This document shows positions 25,090-33,437 of a DNA stretch of 64,000 nt, one piece after another (the first letter of the stretch is position 1; each line of letters begins with the position of its first letter). A model generated the notes under the pieces. The model did no database searches. It was not told the DNA's origin and saw only the letters and a program-made list of their open reading frames with translations. Location of the stretch: assembly GCA_963666875.2 (NCBI GenBank), contig CAXXPU010000020.1:38655-102654 (forward strand), in the 5' to 3' direction. A program made the translations under genes and the position numbers. Origin of the DNA: G963662655 sp963666875 (GTDB lineage: Bacteria > Cloacimonadota > Cloacimonadia > Cloacimonadales > JAIOQZ01).

Positions 25090-27237
25090 ATGCGATTTAC
25101 CCTGATTATCCTGTTCTTGTCACTCACATTGATTTTGTCTGCTGTTCCGGTCGAAGAAGCGATCGTGACGCAAGTCGCCGCAAACTGGCATCAATTGAAA
25201 ACCAACCAGCGTACCGCACCCGCTTTGGAACCGATTTTACTCGATCAGAGAGTGTGGTTGTGCACGATCGAGGATGGAGGATACGTGCTCGTCGCCGGCG
25301 ACGATGCCGCGTATCCAGTACTCGCCTGGAGCGAAACCGGCACGTTCGATCCCGAGAACAATCCCGCCGCGCAAAACTGGCTCGCAGCCATCGGTCGGCA
25401 GATGGATACGATTGCCGACAGGCGGATATCCAATGACGAAATGCGTCCACTTTGGGATGCGCTTCTGGAGGGAGACGACACCTATTCCAGCATAGATCGC
25501 GACGTCGAGCCGCTGATCACTTCGCGCTGGCATCAACGATGGCCATACAACGCGCATTGTCCCGAGGATGACGACGGATACAACGGACATGTGCTTGTCG
25601 GCTGTTGCGCCACGGCCGCCGTACAACTGATGCGATTCTGGCAGCATCCGGTCAACGGCGTGGGATCGCACAGCTACGAACACGGTCAGTACGGCACCAT
25701 AGCCGCCGACTTCTCGGAGGCAACCTACATCTGGTCGGAAATGCCCGATACCTTATCGGACTATAACGAAGAAGTGGCTGAAATCTGCTTCCACGCCGGT
25801 GTGGCCATGGACATGAATTATGGTGTTGGCGGCTCCGGCGCATCGTTTGAAGCGGTATATTACGCCTTCTCAACCCATTTCTCCTACAACCCCGCGGCGC
25901 AACTCCTTCCGCGCCACAGCTACGACGAGGATGTATGGGATACGATGATCCGCGAAGAGCTGGATGAAGGACGCCCGATTTATTACTTTGGAACCGAAGA
26001 GGACGGAACCGGACACGCGTTTATCATCGACGGCTATAACGATCCCGACCATTTCCATGTCAATTGGGGCTGGGGAGGAAATTGCGACGGCTACTTCTAC
26101 TTCTCGAACCTTGTTGGTGGCAGCCACGATTTCACGTATCAGCAAGAAGCCTTCTTCGACCTCTTCCCTGTTGAAGCGAACGGCTTGGAACCGCCAACCG
26201 GACTCGAAGCTGAAGTGGTGAACGACAACGATGTGCAGCTTACCTGGACACCACCCGTAAACGACGAAGGCGAGTGGTTCTCGTATGTCGATGAGATGTC
26301 GATGATCCAGTTTGCCGGTCCGGAACGTGCAATCCTGTTCGATGACGCAGTCTTTTCATTCAGCTATCCTGCGACGATCCAGCAGGTGCAACACGCCTTC
26401 TACGATCACGTGCAGAATCCTTGGGGCGACAACGACCAGTTCATTGTAAAAATCTACGATGCAGACTTCGAAACGGTGCTGTACGAATCATCGACGCAGA
26501 CCGCGCTACGCTATCCGACACTCACCACGCACACGCTCGAAACGCCTCTCACTGTGTACGACGATTTCTACGTCACGATTCGCGCACTCGATGAAGTGAC
26601 CTTCTGTCCGTCGAGCACTTCCGGCGAGTGCACCGGTCTCAGCCATAGCTGGTGGGGCGAAGGCGACACATGGGAGCAGATCGACAGCGAGTGGATGACC
26701 AGCGTAAATATAGTCGAAGAAGCTACCGGGCAAAGGCATTCGCTCTCCCGCAACCGGATGTTCCTCGGCTACAATGTCCAGCGAAACGGAACCGTTATCA
26801 ACCCGTTGTGGCTTGTCGAACCGGAGTATCTGGACGAGAACCTCCCGGCAGGCGATTACACCTACACGGTAACCGCCGTATATGACGACGGCGAATCAAA
26901 TCCATCCAACGCGGAATTTGTCCAGATTGGGCTTCATGCCGGTGACGACGCTGTCGCCGCATTCGATTGCAGCCTGAATGTCTATCCGAATCCGTTCAAT
27001 CCATCGACGCGAGTGAGTTTCTCGCTGGATCGTACGACGGACGTGAGCCTCGCGATATACAACGTGAGGGGGCAATTGGTTCGGACGCTCCTAAGCAGGA
27101 AGATGGAAGCCGGAGAACATTCCGTCGAATGGCATGGAGACGATATCAGCGGCAAGTCCCTCGGCAGTGGCGTATATTTCCTCTCGATGAACGCAGACCG
27201 GTATGTCTCCGTGAAGAAAATGCTTTTATTGAAATAA
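25090..27237 (+). CDS. Exported streptopain-type (family C10) cysteine peptidase with sorting tail
   Basis: A 715-residue protein with a signal peptide (MRFTLIILFLSLTLILSAVP) and AGGAGG before the ATG. The propeptide-like region (20-130) precedes a C10 peptidase domain. The nucleophile is Cys172 in LVGCCATAA, and His309 lies in GHAFIIDGY, followed by FHVNWGWGG. These match the streptopain/SpeB order. A middle Ig-like region (370-600) leads to a FlgD-like tail (LNVYPNPFNPSTRVSFSL, YNVRGQLVRTL, SGVYFLSMN). It is predicted to be secreted and surface-linked, as part of extracellular protein degradation with the C25 enzyme at 409. Confidence 0.92.
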   Translation: MRFTLIILFLSLTLILSAVPVEEAIVTQVAANWHQLKTNQRTAPALEPILLDQRVWLCTIEDGGYVLVAGDDAAYPVLAWSETGTFDPENNPAAQNWLAAIGRQMDTIADRRISNDEMRPLWDALLEGDDTYSSIDRDVEPLITSRWHQRWPYNAHCPEDDDGYNGHVLVGCCATAAVQLMRFWQHPVNGVGSHSYEHGQYGTIAADFSEATYIWSEMPDTLSDYNEEVAEICFHAGVAMDMNYGVGGSGASFEAVYYAFSTHFSYNPAAQLLPRHSYDEDVWDTMIREELDEGRPIYYFGTEEDGTGHAFIIDGYNDPDHFHVNWGWGGNCDGYFYFSNLVGGSHDFTYQQEAFFDLFPVEANGLEPPTGLEAEVVNDNDVQLTWTPPVNDEGEWFSYVDEMSMIQFAGPERAILFDDAVFSFSYPATIQQVQHAFYDHVQNPWGDNDQFIVKIYDADFETVLYESSTQTALRYPTLTTHTLETPLTVYDDFYVTIRALDEVTFCPSSTSGECTGLSHSWWGEGDTWEQIDSEWMTSVNIVEEATGQRHSLSRNRMFLGYNVQRNGTVINPLWLVEPEYLDENLPAGDYTYTVTAVYDDGESNPSNAEFVQIGLHAGDDAVAAFDCSLNVYPNPFNPSTRVSFSLDRTTDVSLAIYNVRGQLVRTLLSRKMEAGEHSVEWHGDDISGKSLGSGVYFLSMNADRYVSVKKMLLLK

Positions 27238-27314
27238 CTCCCGATACATTGGAAAAGGGGGGCGGGACACTCAGGCTGTGTTGTTGTACGGCATCTGATC
27301 TCAATTTCGAGAAA

Positions 27315-27348
27315 GATACCCCCCTTTACCCGCTTATCGGGGGGTATC
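27315..27348 (+). terminator. Hairpin GATACCCCCC/GGGGGGTATC, probable terminator
   Basis: A perfect 10-bp stem (27315-27324 and 27339-27348) with a 14-nt loop and a following TTTT-containing stretch, 78 bp after the C10 peptidase stop. It probably ends that transcript. The stem carries the ATACCCCC motif found at the ends of the mobile elements but has no flanking direct repeats. Confidence 0.6.
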
Positions 27349-27403
27349 ATTTTCAGTTTTAAGCACGGAACCCTGACCCAATATACGTGTTGAAACCTTT
27401 CCA

Positions 27404-27409
27404 TTGACA
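27404..27409 (+). promoter_or_regulatory. -35 box upstream of the split O-antigen-ligase-like gene
   Basis: TTGACA at 27404-27409, 32 nt before the ATG at 27441. This supports 27441 rather than 27648 as the original gene start. Confidence 0.45.
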
Positions 27410-27440
27410 ACCGTCGGATGAAATCCTGAATATCGTTCTC

Positions 27441-27641
27441 ATGAAAAAGGTTCAAACGATCGAAAAGACACCGTTATACATTTGGCTGATAGTTATTGTT
27501 CAGTTCTGCATCATCCCGTTCGCGTTTCATCCCTATGCGGTGGATACGGTTACGCCGATTCGGATCATGGTGTTGACCGGCGCGATTATCCTTGGATATC
27601 TAATTCTGCTGATGATAAAAAAGGAGTCCGATATTCCGTGA
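27441..27641 (+). pseudogene. N-terminal two-helix fragment of an O-antigen-ligase-like gene
   Basis: A 66-residue frame with two membrane helices (LYIWLIVIVQFCIIPFAF and IMVLTGAIILGYLILLMI) that ends at TGA 27639-27641. The downstream 608-residue frame is in the same reading frame, six bases further on. Together they reproduce the usual N-terminus of the Wzy/WaaL family, where a short loop separates helix 2 from helix 3. So this is probably the first part of one gene broken by a nonsense codon, a sequencing error or, less likely, recoding. Confidence 0.6.
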
Positions 27642-27647
27642 GCGGAG

Positions 27648-29474
27648 ATGAAAAACGGTATCCTGCTGTCACTGGCTGCGGTGGCGGCATTCTCGATTCT
27701 CTCGGGGATCACGGCGTACAACAGGGCGGAGTGGTTTTACTGGGTCTGCCGCGATATGATGAACCTGGGGCTGTTCTTCCTGCTCTATACGGGGCTGCGT
27801 CGGCAGGAGTCTCCGCTGTTGCCTGCCTGGAGATTCGCGTCGGTGGTCACTCTTGTTCTGACGATCATCGGACTGATCCAGTTCTTCACGCAGTCGTTTT
27901 TCATCATTCCCGGGATCGAGGACATCCACGCGCTCTTCACCAACCGCAACCTGCTAGCCTCGGCGCTCTTCCTGATGTTGCCGTTGAATCTGGCGACGTT
28001 CTTCCGGGAAAAGGGCGTTTGGCGCTATCTCGGCGCCGCGTCGCTGAGCCTGTCGTTTTTCCTGATGACCGCGTTGCGTACACGGGCGGTCTGGATCGCA
28101 CTGGGTCTGGCCCTTATCGTCGGGATCGTACTCGGCTTGATCAATAGAAGGAAACCGAGGTTTGCCGAGTGGCTTCCGCGCAGAAAGGTCGTGACCATGT
28201 TCGTCCTTGCGATCGTTTTTCTTGCGGCGGGATTCTTGGCATTCGAGCTGTACGAACAAAATTTGGGTGAGGATTTTGCCGGCAAGAAAATCATCGGCGG
28301 AAGCAGTGTTCGGATACGACTTATAGCATGGCGCAAGAGCCTGGACATGATCGCGGATCGTCCCGTCTTCGGCGTGGGCGGAGGCAACTGGCGTCTGATG
28401 CAGCCGGAGTACCGTCCGGAACCGATCCGGAAGGAGAAGGGCTTCGTCTATTATATCCGTCCGCACAACGATTACCTCTGGATTGCGTCCGAGTATGGCA
28501 TCTTGGGTCTGCTCGCGTTTCTGTCCGTGTTCGTCTTTTTCTGGCTCTATGTGCTGCGGATCCTGAAACGTGACGATGATGGCGCGGCTTCTGCGCAAGC
28601 CATCCTGATCGCCTGCGGTGTGGCGGGATTCATGTCTGTCTCCTTCTTCAGTTTTCCGCGCGAGCGAGTGTTTCACATCGGCATGTTCATTTTCTATCTC
28701 GCTGCGATCTCTGCTTTGTTCGCGAGAATGCAGCCAAAAACAGATGGGAAGAACTCGCCGCGATGGCCGGTCGGCGCGATGCTTGTCGTGCTGGTGATCG
28801 CGTTTGTCGCATTCTTCATCCGCTTGAATGGTAGCGTCCACCTGAAACAAGCGATGAAGGGCGTGGATCGCATCGAGGAGATTAAAACCGACTTACGGGA
28901 CGGCAGGATCACCCGTGCGCGTGCCGGTGCGCAGGCAGCGAAACAGCAGAAGGAGATTATCGATCATATTTCCGCGATCAATATCGCACTCTACAATGTC
29001 TCGCCCGACTGCATCCCCGCGCTGACTTACCGCGCTGCGCAGTACTTCCTGAAGGGCGATTTCAGAAAAGCTTATGACGACTACCGGAAAGCCTACCGGG
29101 CGAACCCGAACAACGTCAGCATGCTCAACAACTACGCGGCTGCTGCCGGAAAAATGGGAAAAATGCAGGAAGCGCTCCAGCTCCAGAAAAAGCAGCTCGA
29201 GATTTCTCCGGGATTCGCGGACGCAATCGCCAACCTGGCGCGCACTCATCTGGCAATGAACGATCCCGATGAAGCGATACGTCTCATGCTGGAACAGAAA
29301 TCGGGCATCGACAGCTATCATTTCCAGAAAGGCTTGACCGATATCGGAGTCGAGCTTCTCAAGCTGAATCGTGCGGAGGATGCGAGGAAGCTGTTCGAGC
29401 GCGTCGATCCGGAGTTTGATTACCAGCCATACCGGGAAAACCGGAACAGGATTTTGGGAGATGAGACGCCGTAG
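27648..29474 (+). CDS. O-antigen ligase/polymerase-like membrane protein with C-terminal TPRs (5' part separated by TGA)
   Basis: A 608-residue protein with at least ten hydrophobic segments. It contains a Wzy_C-type periplasmic loop region with LIAWRKSLDMIADRPVFGVGGGNW and RPHNDYLWIASEYGILGLL, in which the conserved HNDYL motif of O-antigen ligases is visible. The C-terminus (about 430-600) has tetratricopeptide repeats (PALTYRAAQYFLKGDFRKAY, FADAIANLARTHLAMNDPDEA). The first frame (27441-27641) probably supplies helices 1 and 2; here the ATG at 27648 has only GGAG directly adjacent, a poor ribosome site. Likely role: polymerising or ligating a surface polysaccharide. The next gene overlaps by 14 bases. 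Confidence 0.75.
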   Translation: MKNGILLSLAAVAAFSILSGITAYNRAEWFYWVCRDMMNLGLFFLLYTGLRRQESPLLPAWRFASVVTLVLTIIGLIQFFTQSFFIIPGIEDIHALFTNRNLLASALFLMLPLNLATFFREKGVWRYLGAASLSLSFFLMTALRTRAVWIALGLALIVGIVLGLINRRKPRFAEWLPRRKVVTMFVLAIVFLAAGFLAFELYEQNLGEDFAGKKIIGGSSVRIRLIAWRKSLDMIADRPVFGVGGGNWRLMQPEYRPEPIRKEKGFVYYIRPHNDYLWIASEYGILGLLAFLSVFVFFWLYVLRILKRDDDGAASAQAILIACGVAGFMSVSFFSFPRERVFHIGMFIFYLAAISALFARMQPKTDGKNSPRWPVGAMLVVLVIAFVAFFIRLNGSVHLKQAMKGVDRIEEIKTDLRDGRITRARAGAQAAKQQKEIIDHISAINIALYNVSPDCIPALTYRAAQYFLKGDFRKAYDDYRKAYRANPNNVSMLNNYAAAAGKMGKMQEALQLQKKQLEISPGFADAIANLARTHLAMNDPDEAIRLMLEQKSGIDSYHFQKGLTDIGVELLKLNRAEDARKLFERVDPEFDYQPYRENRNRILGDETP

Positions 29475-30621
29475 ATTCCTGCTGTTTTTTATTACGATCT
29501 CGTGGCTGACTCTCACGGCAAAAGACTGGGATTTCACCAATGAATTCGACTCGCCAAGACTGTTTCTGCATCCGTTTATTACCTACGCGAGCAGTATCGA
29601 TGATGATATCGCGTGGGAGAAGTATCAGTTCGCCAGAACGCAGTTCCGCATGAACGTGGGCAGCGTGTCGTTGAACCGGCTCAACACGAATGTGGAAGCC
29701 AGACTCAACCACGATCTGGACGACCATTTAACCTTCCGTGTCAAATACCATCGACAGAGTTATCAGCATGATCCGGACAAGCGTGAGATTTGCTCCATGG
29801 AGATGGAATGGCGGCTGTTCAGAAACCTTGCCGTGTTCGCCGGAGCCAATCCCGAATTCGACAAGGAAGACGTAGATATCGTTGCGGGTATCATGCTGGC
29901 GGACACCACCCGAACCCGCTACGCCCGTCTGACGATCGTCTATGAGGACTTTGTCTATGACGAGAAGAACGAGTCGAACGGCCGAACGACGCACGAGCCG
30001 TTCGGTGTTCGGTGGCAGGCATATCAAGGTAATGGGATTTATACGGAGGGGTATTTGACGGAGGGCTTTCGGCGGGAATTCAATGGTGGCGATGTGGCGG
30101 TTCACGAAGGTTTTCAGCGCTACATCCTTTTTCGTTCGACCCGATCGTTTCTCGGAAAACATCGATACAGCTTCGACCTGCGATTCGATGAATATTACGA
30201 TAGTAAGAGTTATCATGCTTCCGATTCCGTTTCGACACACCGATTATTCATATCGCAGGCGGGTTTGAGAAATGAAATTGCGATCGCCGGGAATTTTCAC
30301 CTGTGTCCCCATCTGCGATTGGTGGTTAGTCGTCTGGGAGATTATCCCGATTACTGGCTGCGGATCGAATTCCTGTACGCGCTGATTCTCGTATATCGAA
30401 GCGAATGGGGCTCGTGGGAAACGGGATACATGGCAGGGGATCGCGAAATCCGTGATAACGATATGCCGTTTATGCCGAATAACCTCGAGCACGAGGACAA
30501 GGTGTATCTGGGTTGGAACTGGTATTTCAAGAAGAATGCGCACCTGAAGCTCAGCGTCAGCCACGAACCGTCCATCGACGGCTTTGGCGGTGCCAATATG
30601 CAGTTCTGGATGCGATATTGA
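29461..30621 (+). CDS. Exported protein, probable outer-membrane beta-barrel
   Basis: A 386-residue protein. The ATG at 29461 is preferred since it gives a signal peptide (MRRRRFLLFFITISWLTLTA) behind GGGAG and overlaps the ligase gene by 14 bases. The mature part alternates short hydrophobic strands rich in aromatic residues with charged turns and ends MQFWMRY, an aromatic C-terminal strand typical of barrels. I do not recognise a family. Position after a polysaccharide polymerase gene suggests a role in envelope polysaccharide export, which is inference. Confidence 0.6.
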   Translation: MRRRRFLLFFITISWLTLTAKDWDFTNEFDSPRLFLHPFITYASSIDDDIAWEKYQFARTQFRMNVGSVSLNRLNTNVEARLNHDLDDHLTFRVKYHRQSYQHDPDKREICSMEMEWRLFRNLAVFAGANPEFDKEDVDIVAGIMLADTTRTRYARLTIVYEDFVYDEKNESNGRTTHEPFGVRWQAYQGNGIYTEGYLTEGFRREFNGGDVAVHEGFQRYILFRSTRSFLGKHRYSFDLRFDEYYDSKSYHASDSVSTHRLFISQAGLRNEIAIAGNFHLCPHLRLVVSRLGDYPDYWLRIEFLYALILVYRSEWGSWETGYMAGDREIRDNDMPFMPNNLEHEDKVYLGWNWYFKKNAHLKLSVSHEPSIDGFGGANMQFWMRY

Positions 30622-30625
30622 GACC

Positions 30626-30651
30626 CTCACCCACTTCATGGGCGAGCGAGA
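30626..30651. repeat. Shortened copy of the CTCGCCCATGAAATGGGAG repeat
   Basis: CCCTCACCCACTTCATGGGCGAG matches the complement of the 14430 repeat with an internal deletion. The rest of 30652-31084 (about 430 bp) shows no gene, RNA or clear regulatory site. Confidence 0.4.
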
Positions 30652-31084
30652 TGGAAAACCCGGTCAGGGGTTTCTATCTGGGGGAGATTAGAATAACGAT
30701 GACTGCACCCATGCGGGGCGCTTCAAACCTGACCGGATTATAAAATCGAGAGGGACAGTTGGAACCGGGGTGAAGAGTTTCCGCTGCCCCTCTGATAGGT
30801 CTTGCCCAGACCAAAAATCTATCATACCGAATCGGTATATGATCGAGCCTGTATATCTTATTACAATTATCGTGCCACTGGCTGTATATTCAGGCTATCT
30901 TGCTGTATAGCAATAAGTAATGCGACAGAATCGCGATTTGTTCATAATTAATACTGTGGATTTTTCGACAGTCGCTGCGCAGAATTCTACAACGCAGCTC
31001 GGTTAGATTGTGTGGAAATTTAATGGCACCCGGAAATGTGATAACGAACAGGCTTTGCTGTCAACGATGGTTCGTAATCTCTTC

Positions 31085-32680
31085 TCAAACATCCTGTTGA
31101 TCGAAATCCTCGAACTCGAACATCATTGTGGTGTCTGTGTATTCGGTGAGGTGCATCTCTCCCTGACTGCGGTATTTCTGCAAGATGCTTTCGATGCGGT
31201 GTAACGCGGTTTCAATACGCTGGTAATATCGTGCTTTCACAGCATCATTCGGATTCAGCCGTCCACGCAGCAGCTCGAGATTTCCGTGGATGATCATCAA
31301 CGGCTGATTCAATTCGTGGTTAGCGGTGACAGCCATCGCCATGATCGAGCTTTTCCGTTCCAGATCGCGAACCGCGTCCTGTGAAAGCTTGAGCTTATCG
31401 TATGCGCTCTGCAATTCATAATTCATCTTCTCGAGATCTTCCGAACGACAGCGATAAAACTCGGCTTCCTGAACCTTCTTTTCCATCTCGTATCGCACTT
31501 CCATGTCCGCGAGACTCGATGCAAGTCTTTCCGAGAAGTTCATTGTTTCATACTTGAGAATTTTCTCATGAACTTCGCACGCTGCCTTGAAGTCCTTTCG
31601 GCGTTTGTACAATTCGTACAAACTGCTATTCGCAACGATGTAGAACTCGGGCTGGCCTATCTCGCACGCGATCTCCAGCGAACGATTGAATAATTCTTCC
31701 GCCTGATCCTCGTGGCCCATTTCCAGCTTCAATTTACCCAATTCGTCATACCCTCTGAGAAGCCATTCTTTATGATCAATCTTTTTCGCCAGATCGATCG
31801 TCCTGCTCAGATCGACTTCACTTTCAGAGTGCCGATTCAAGCTCATCAAGATAATGCCGCGATTGAGGAGCGCGGAGGTCAATCCGGTGATTCTTTCGGG
31901 AATCGTCTCCAGTATCGCGATACTCTCGTTGATCATTTCCAGCGCTTCATGCATTCGATCGTAGTGTCGATATACCACGCAGAGGTTGATCTTCACACCT
32001 GCCACAGCACCTGAATCGCCGGACTCTTCCGCCATCTCGAGCGCTTTCAAGCCATATTCTTCGGTTTTTTTCAAGTCGTGCAGAGCCATATACACTTTCT
32101 GGACGTTCAGGTAGGCGTGCTGAATGATGCTTGGATCGCCGATTTCCTCGCCAAGCTTCATGAGTTGAAAGTATATGGACAACGATTGATCGAGATTGCC
32201 GGTCGTGCTGTAGCAGACAGCAAGGTTGTTGAGCAGCGACCCCTCCAGGCTTCTATCGCCGATCCGGTGCACTGCATTGAGTCCCTTCTGGATAACCTCG
32301 ATATTCTCCGTATAGCGCTGCGTCTGACTATATACCCAGCTCAGCGCCAGCGCCGATTTCGCCAGCAGATCGTCATCCTGTTCATCTTCGGCCAACTTCA
32401 AGGCATGAAGATTCATGTCGAGCATCTTCTGCTTGTCCTGACCCTGGGTGAAATAAAGTCTGCCTAAATGCGGAATCAATATGTGCATCGCTTCCGATAA
32501 CTCATTATCGATAGCGAGTTTCCATGCTTTTTCAAAAAGTTCGAGTGCTTTGCGCGGCTGGCTGTCCCGTAGAGGTTCTCCCGTTTCAATCAGCAGCTGC
32601 ACCTGTGATTCGATCTCTCTGAAACCTTCTGATGTGCTGTCCACGCATACTCCCAAGCAATCATCAAGTATTCCTATCAT
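31085..32680 (-). CDS. TPR protein ending in a histidine-kinase H-box without a kinase domain
   Basis: A protein of about 530 residues (longer starts up to 32848 exist, but would collide with the divergent ars promoter). Residues 10-370 form at least eight TPRs (LLNNLAVCYSTTGNLDQSLS and similar). A coiled coil (YRCRSEDLEKMNYELQSAYDKL) is followed by AMAVTANHELNQPLMIIHGN, which matches the HisKA H-box (HELNQPL). The protein stops about 60 residues later, so the ATP-binding N, G1 and G2 boxes are missing. It could be a truncated kinase or a phosphoacceptor or scaffold used by another kinase. Its TPR part resembles the sensor region of the sigma-54 activator at 41932. Confidence 0.75.
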   Translation of the reverse strand: MIGILDDCLGVCVDSTSEGFREIESQVQLLIETGEPLRDSQPRKALELFEKAWKLAIDNELSEAMHILIPHLGRLYFTQGQDKQKMLDMNLHALKLAEDEQDDDLLAKSALALSWVYSQTQRYTENIEVIQKGLNAVHRIGDRSLEGSLLNNLAVCYSTTGNLDQSLSIYFQLMKLGEEIGDPSIIQHAYLNVQKVYMALHDLKKTEEYGLKALEMAEESGDSGAVAGVKINLCVVYRHYDRMHEALEMINESIAILETIPERITGLTSALLNRGIILMSLNRHSESEVDLSRTIDLAKKIDHKEWLLRGYDELGKLKLEMGHEDQAEELFNRSLEIACEIGQPEFYIVANSSLYELYKRRKDFKAACEVHEKILKYETMNFSERLASSLADMEVRYEMEKKVQEAEFYRCRSEDLEKMNYELQSAYDKLKLSQDAVRDLERKSSIMAMAVTANHELNQPLMIIHGNLELLRGRLNPNDAVKARYYQRIETALHRIESILQKYRSQGEMHLTEYTDTTMMFEFEDFDQQDV

Positions 32681-32815
32681 ACCTGTATATAGCTCGATAT
32701 CATTACCAAATGAATCATCGATCATGTTCACAATCAATAATGTAATGGAAAACCACGGCATGACCAACGATTCCCGATGCACGATGTATAAATTCGTGAA
32801 AAATCCAGAAATCAT

Positions 32816-32850
32816 TTGACACGTTTGCGTATATGCAATATCTTGCAAAT
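32816..32850 (+). promoter_or_regulatory. ars promoter with overlapping ArsR-type operator
   Basis: TTGACA at 32816-32821 is followed after 16 nt by ATATCT (32838-32843). The dyad ATATGCAATATCTTGCAAAT (32831-32850) covers the -10: its half-sites match at 7 of 8 positions with a 4-nt centre. This is the expected placement for an autorepressing ArsR/SmtB operator. Confidence 0.65.
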
Positions 32851-32865
32851 AAGCAAGGAGATGAG

Positions 32866-33192
32866 ATGGATTACGAGAAAGAAAAGCTCGATATGCTGGC
32901 TACGATCATCCGGGCGACCGCGCATCCGGTCAGGCTGTTCCTGCTGCAAACGCTTATGGACAATCGCTACTGCGTCAAGGAACTGGCCGATATGCTGCCG
33001 TACGATTTTTCTACGATATCGCGGCACCTTCAGCAGATGAAGAGCAACGGACTTCTACGCGACGAGCGTGAAGGAAACTGCGTCTATTACCGGCTCGAAT
33101 GCGATTGTGTGCGGCGGTATTTTGACGCGGCAATGTCCATCCTGCGAAGCAACATCGAGCGCAACAACAGACTATTACAAAAGGAGTTATAA
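32866..33192 (+). CDS. arsR: ArsR-family metalloregulator
   Basis: A 108-residue winged-helix protein. It has LDMLATIIRATAHPVRLFLLQTL (helices 1-2), CVKELADMLPYDFSTISRHLQQMKSNGLL (recognition helix) and the wing DEREGNCVYYRL. The start at 32866 has AAGGAGATGAG upstream. Cys in YCVKEL and CDCVRRYF could form a metalloid-binding site: the CVxELA cysteine is as in classical ArsR, while CDC near the C-terminus is reminiscent of other subtypes. It probably represses the operon until arsenite binds. Confidence 0.88.
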   Translation: MDYEKEKLDMLATIIRATAHPVRLFLLQTLMDNRYCVKELADMLPYDFSTISRHLQQMKSNGLLRDEREGNCVYYRLECDCVRRYFDAAMSILRSNIERNNRLLQKEL

Positions 33193-33432
33193 ATGAAAAT
33201 CAAGGTACTCGGATCGAACTGCGTGAAGTGCGACAACCTCTTGAAAAACACGCGGCAGGCAGTTGAACAGCTTGGTCTCGGCATCGAGGTCAACAAGGAG
33301 ATCGAGCTGGATAAGATCGTATCGTACGGCGTGATGACCATTCCCGCACTAGTGATCAACGAAAAGGTGGTCTCCGTGGGTAAGGCGCTGGCCGTTGACA
33401 AGATTATCGAACTGATCAAAGCAGCGGAGTAG
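33193..33432 (+). CDS. Small glutaredoxin/thioredoxin-like redox protein (MTH895/TM0996 type)
   Basis: A 79-residue protein starting at the ATG that touches the arsR stop. It has the active-site block LGSNCVKCDNL (CxxC at residues 10-13) and the cis-proline strand VMTIPALVINEKVV, then GKALAVDKIIELI. This matches the tiny thioredoxin-like proteins often encoded in ars operons near permeases. It could reduce ArsC or the permease system. Evidence is motif and neighbourhood. Confidence 0.87.
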   Translation: MKIKVLGSNCVKCDNLLKNTRQAVEQLGLGIEVNKEIELDKIVSYGVMTIPALVINEKVVSVGKALAVDKIIELIKAAE

Positions 33433-33437
33433 GCTTT

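Noticed and set aside
27639..27641. TGA as a sense codon in this organism
   Set aside because: Many genes here end properly at TGA (for example 44193 and 35141), so genome-wide recoding is not supported. The split gene is treated as a local case.
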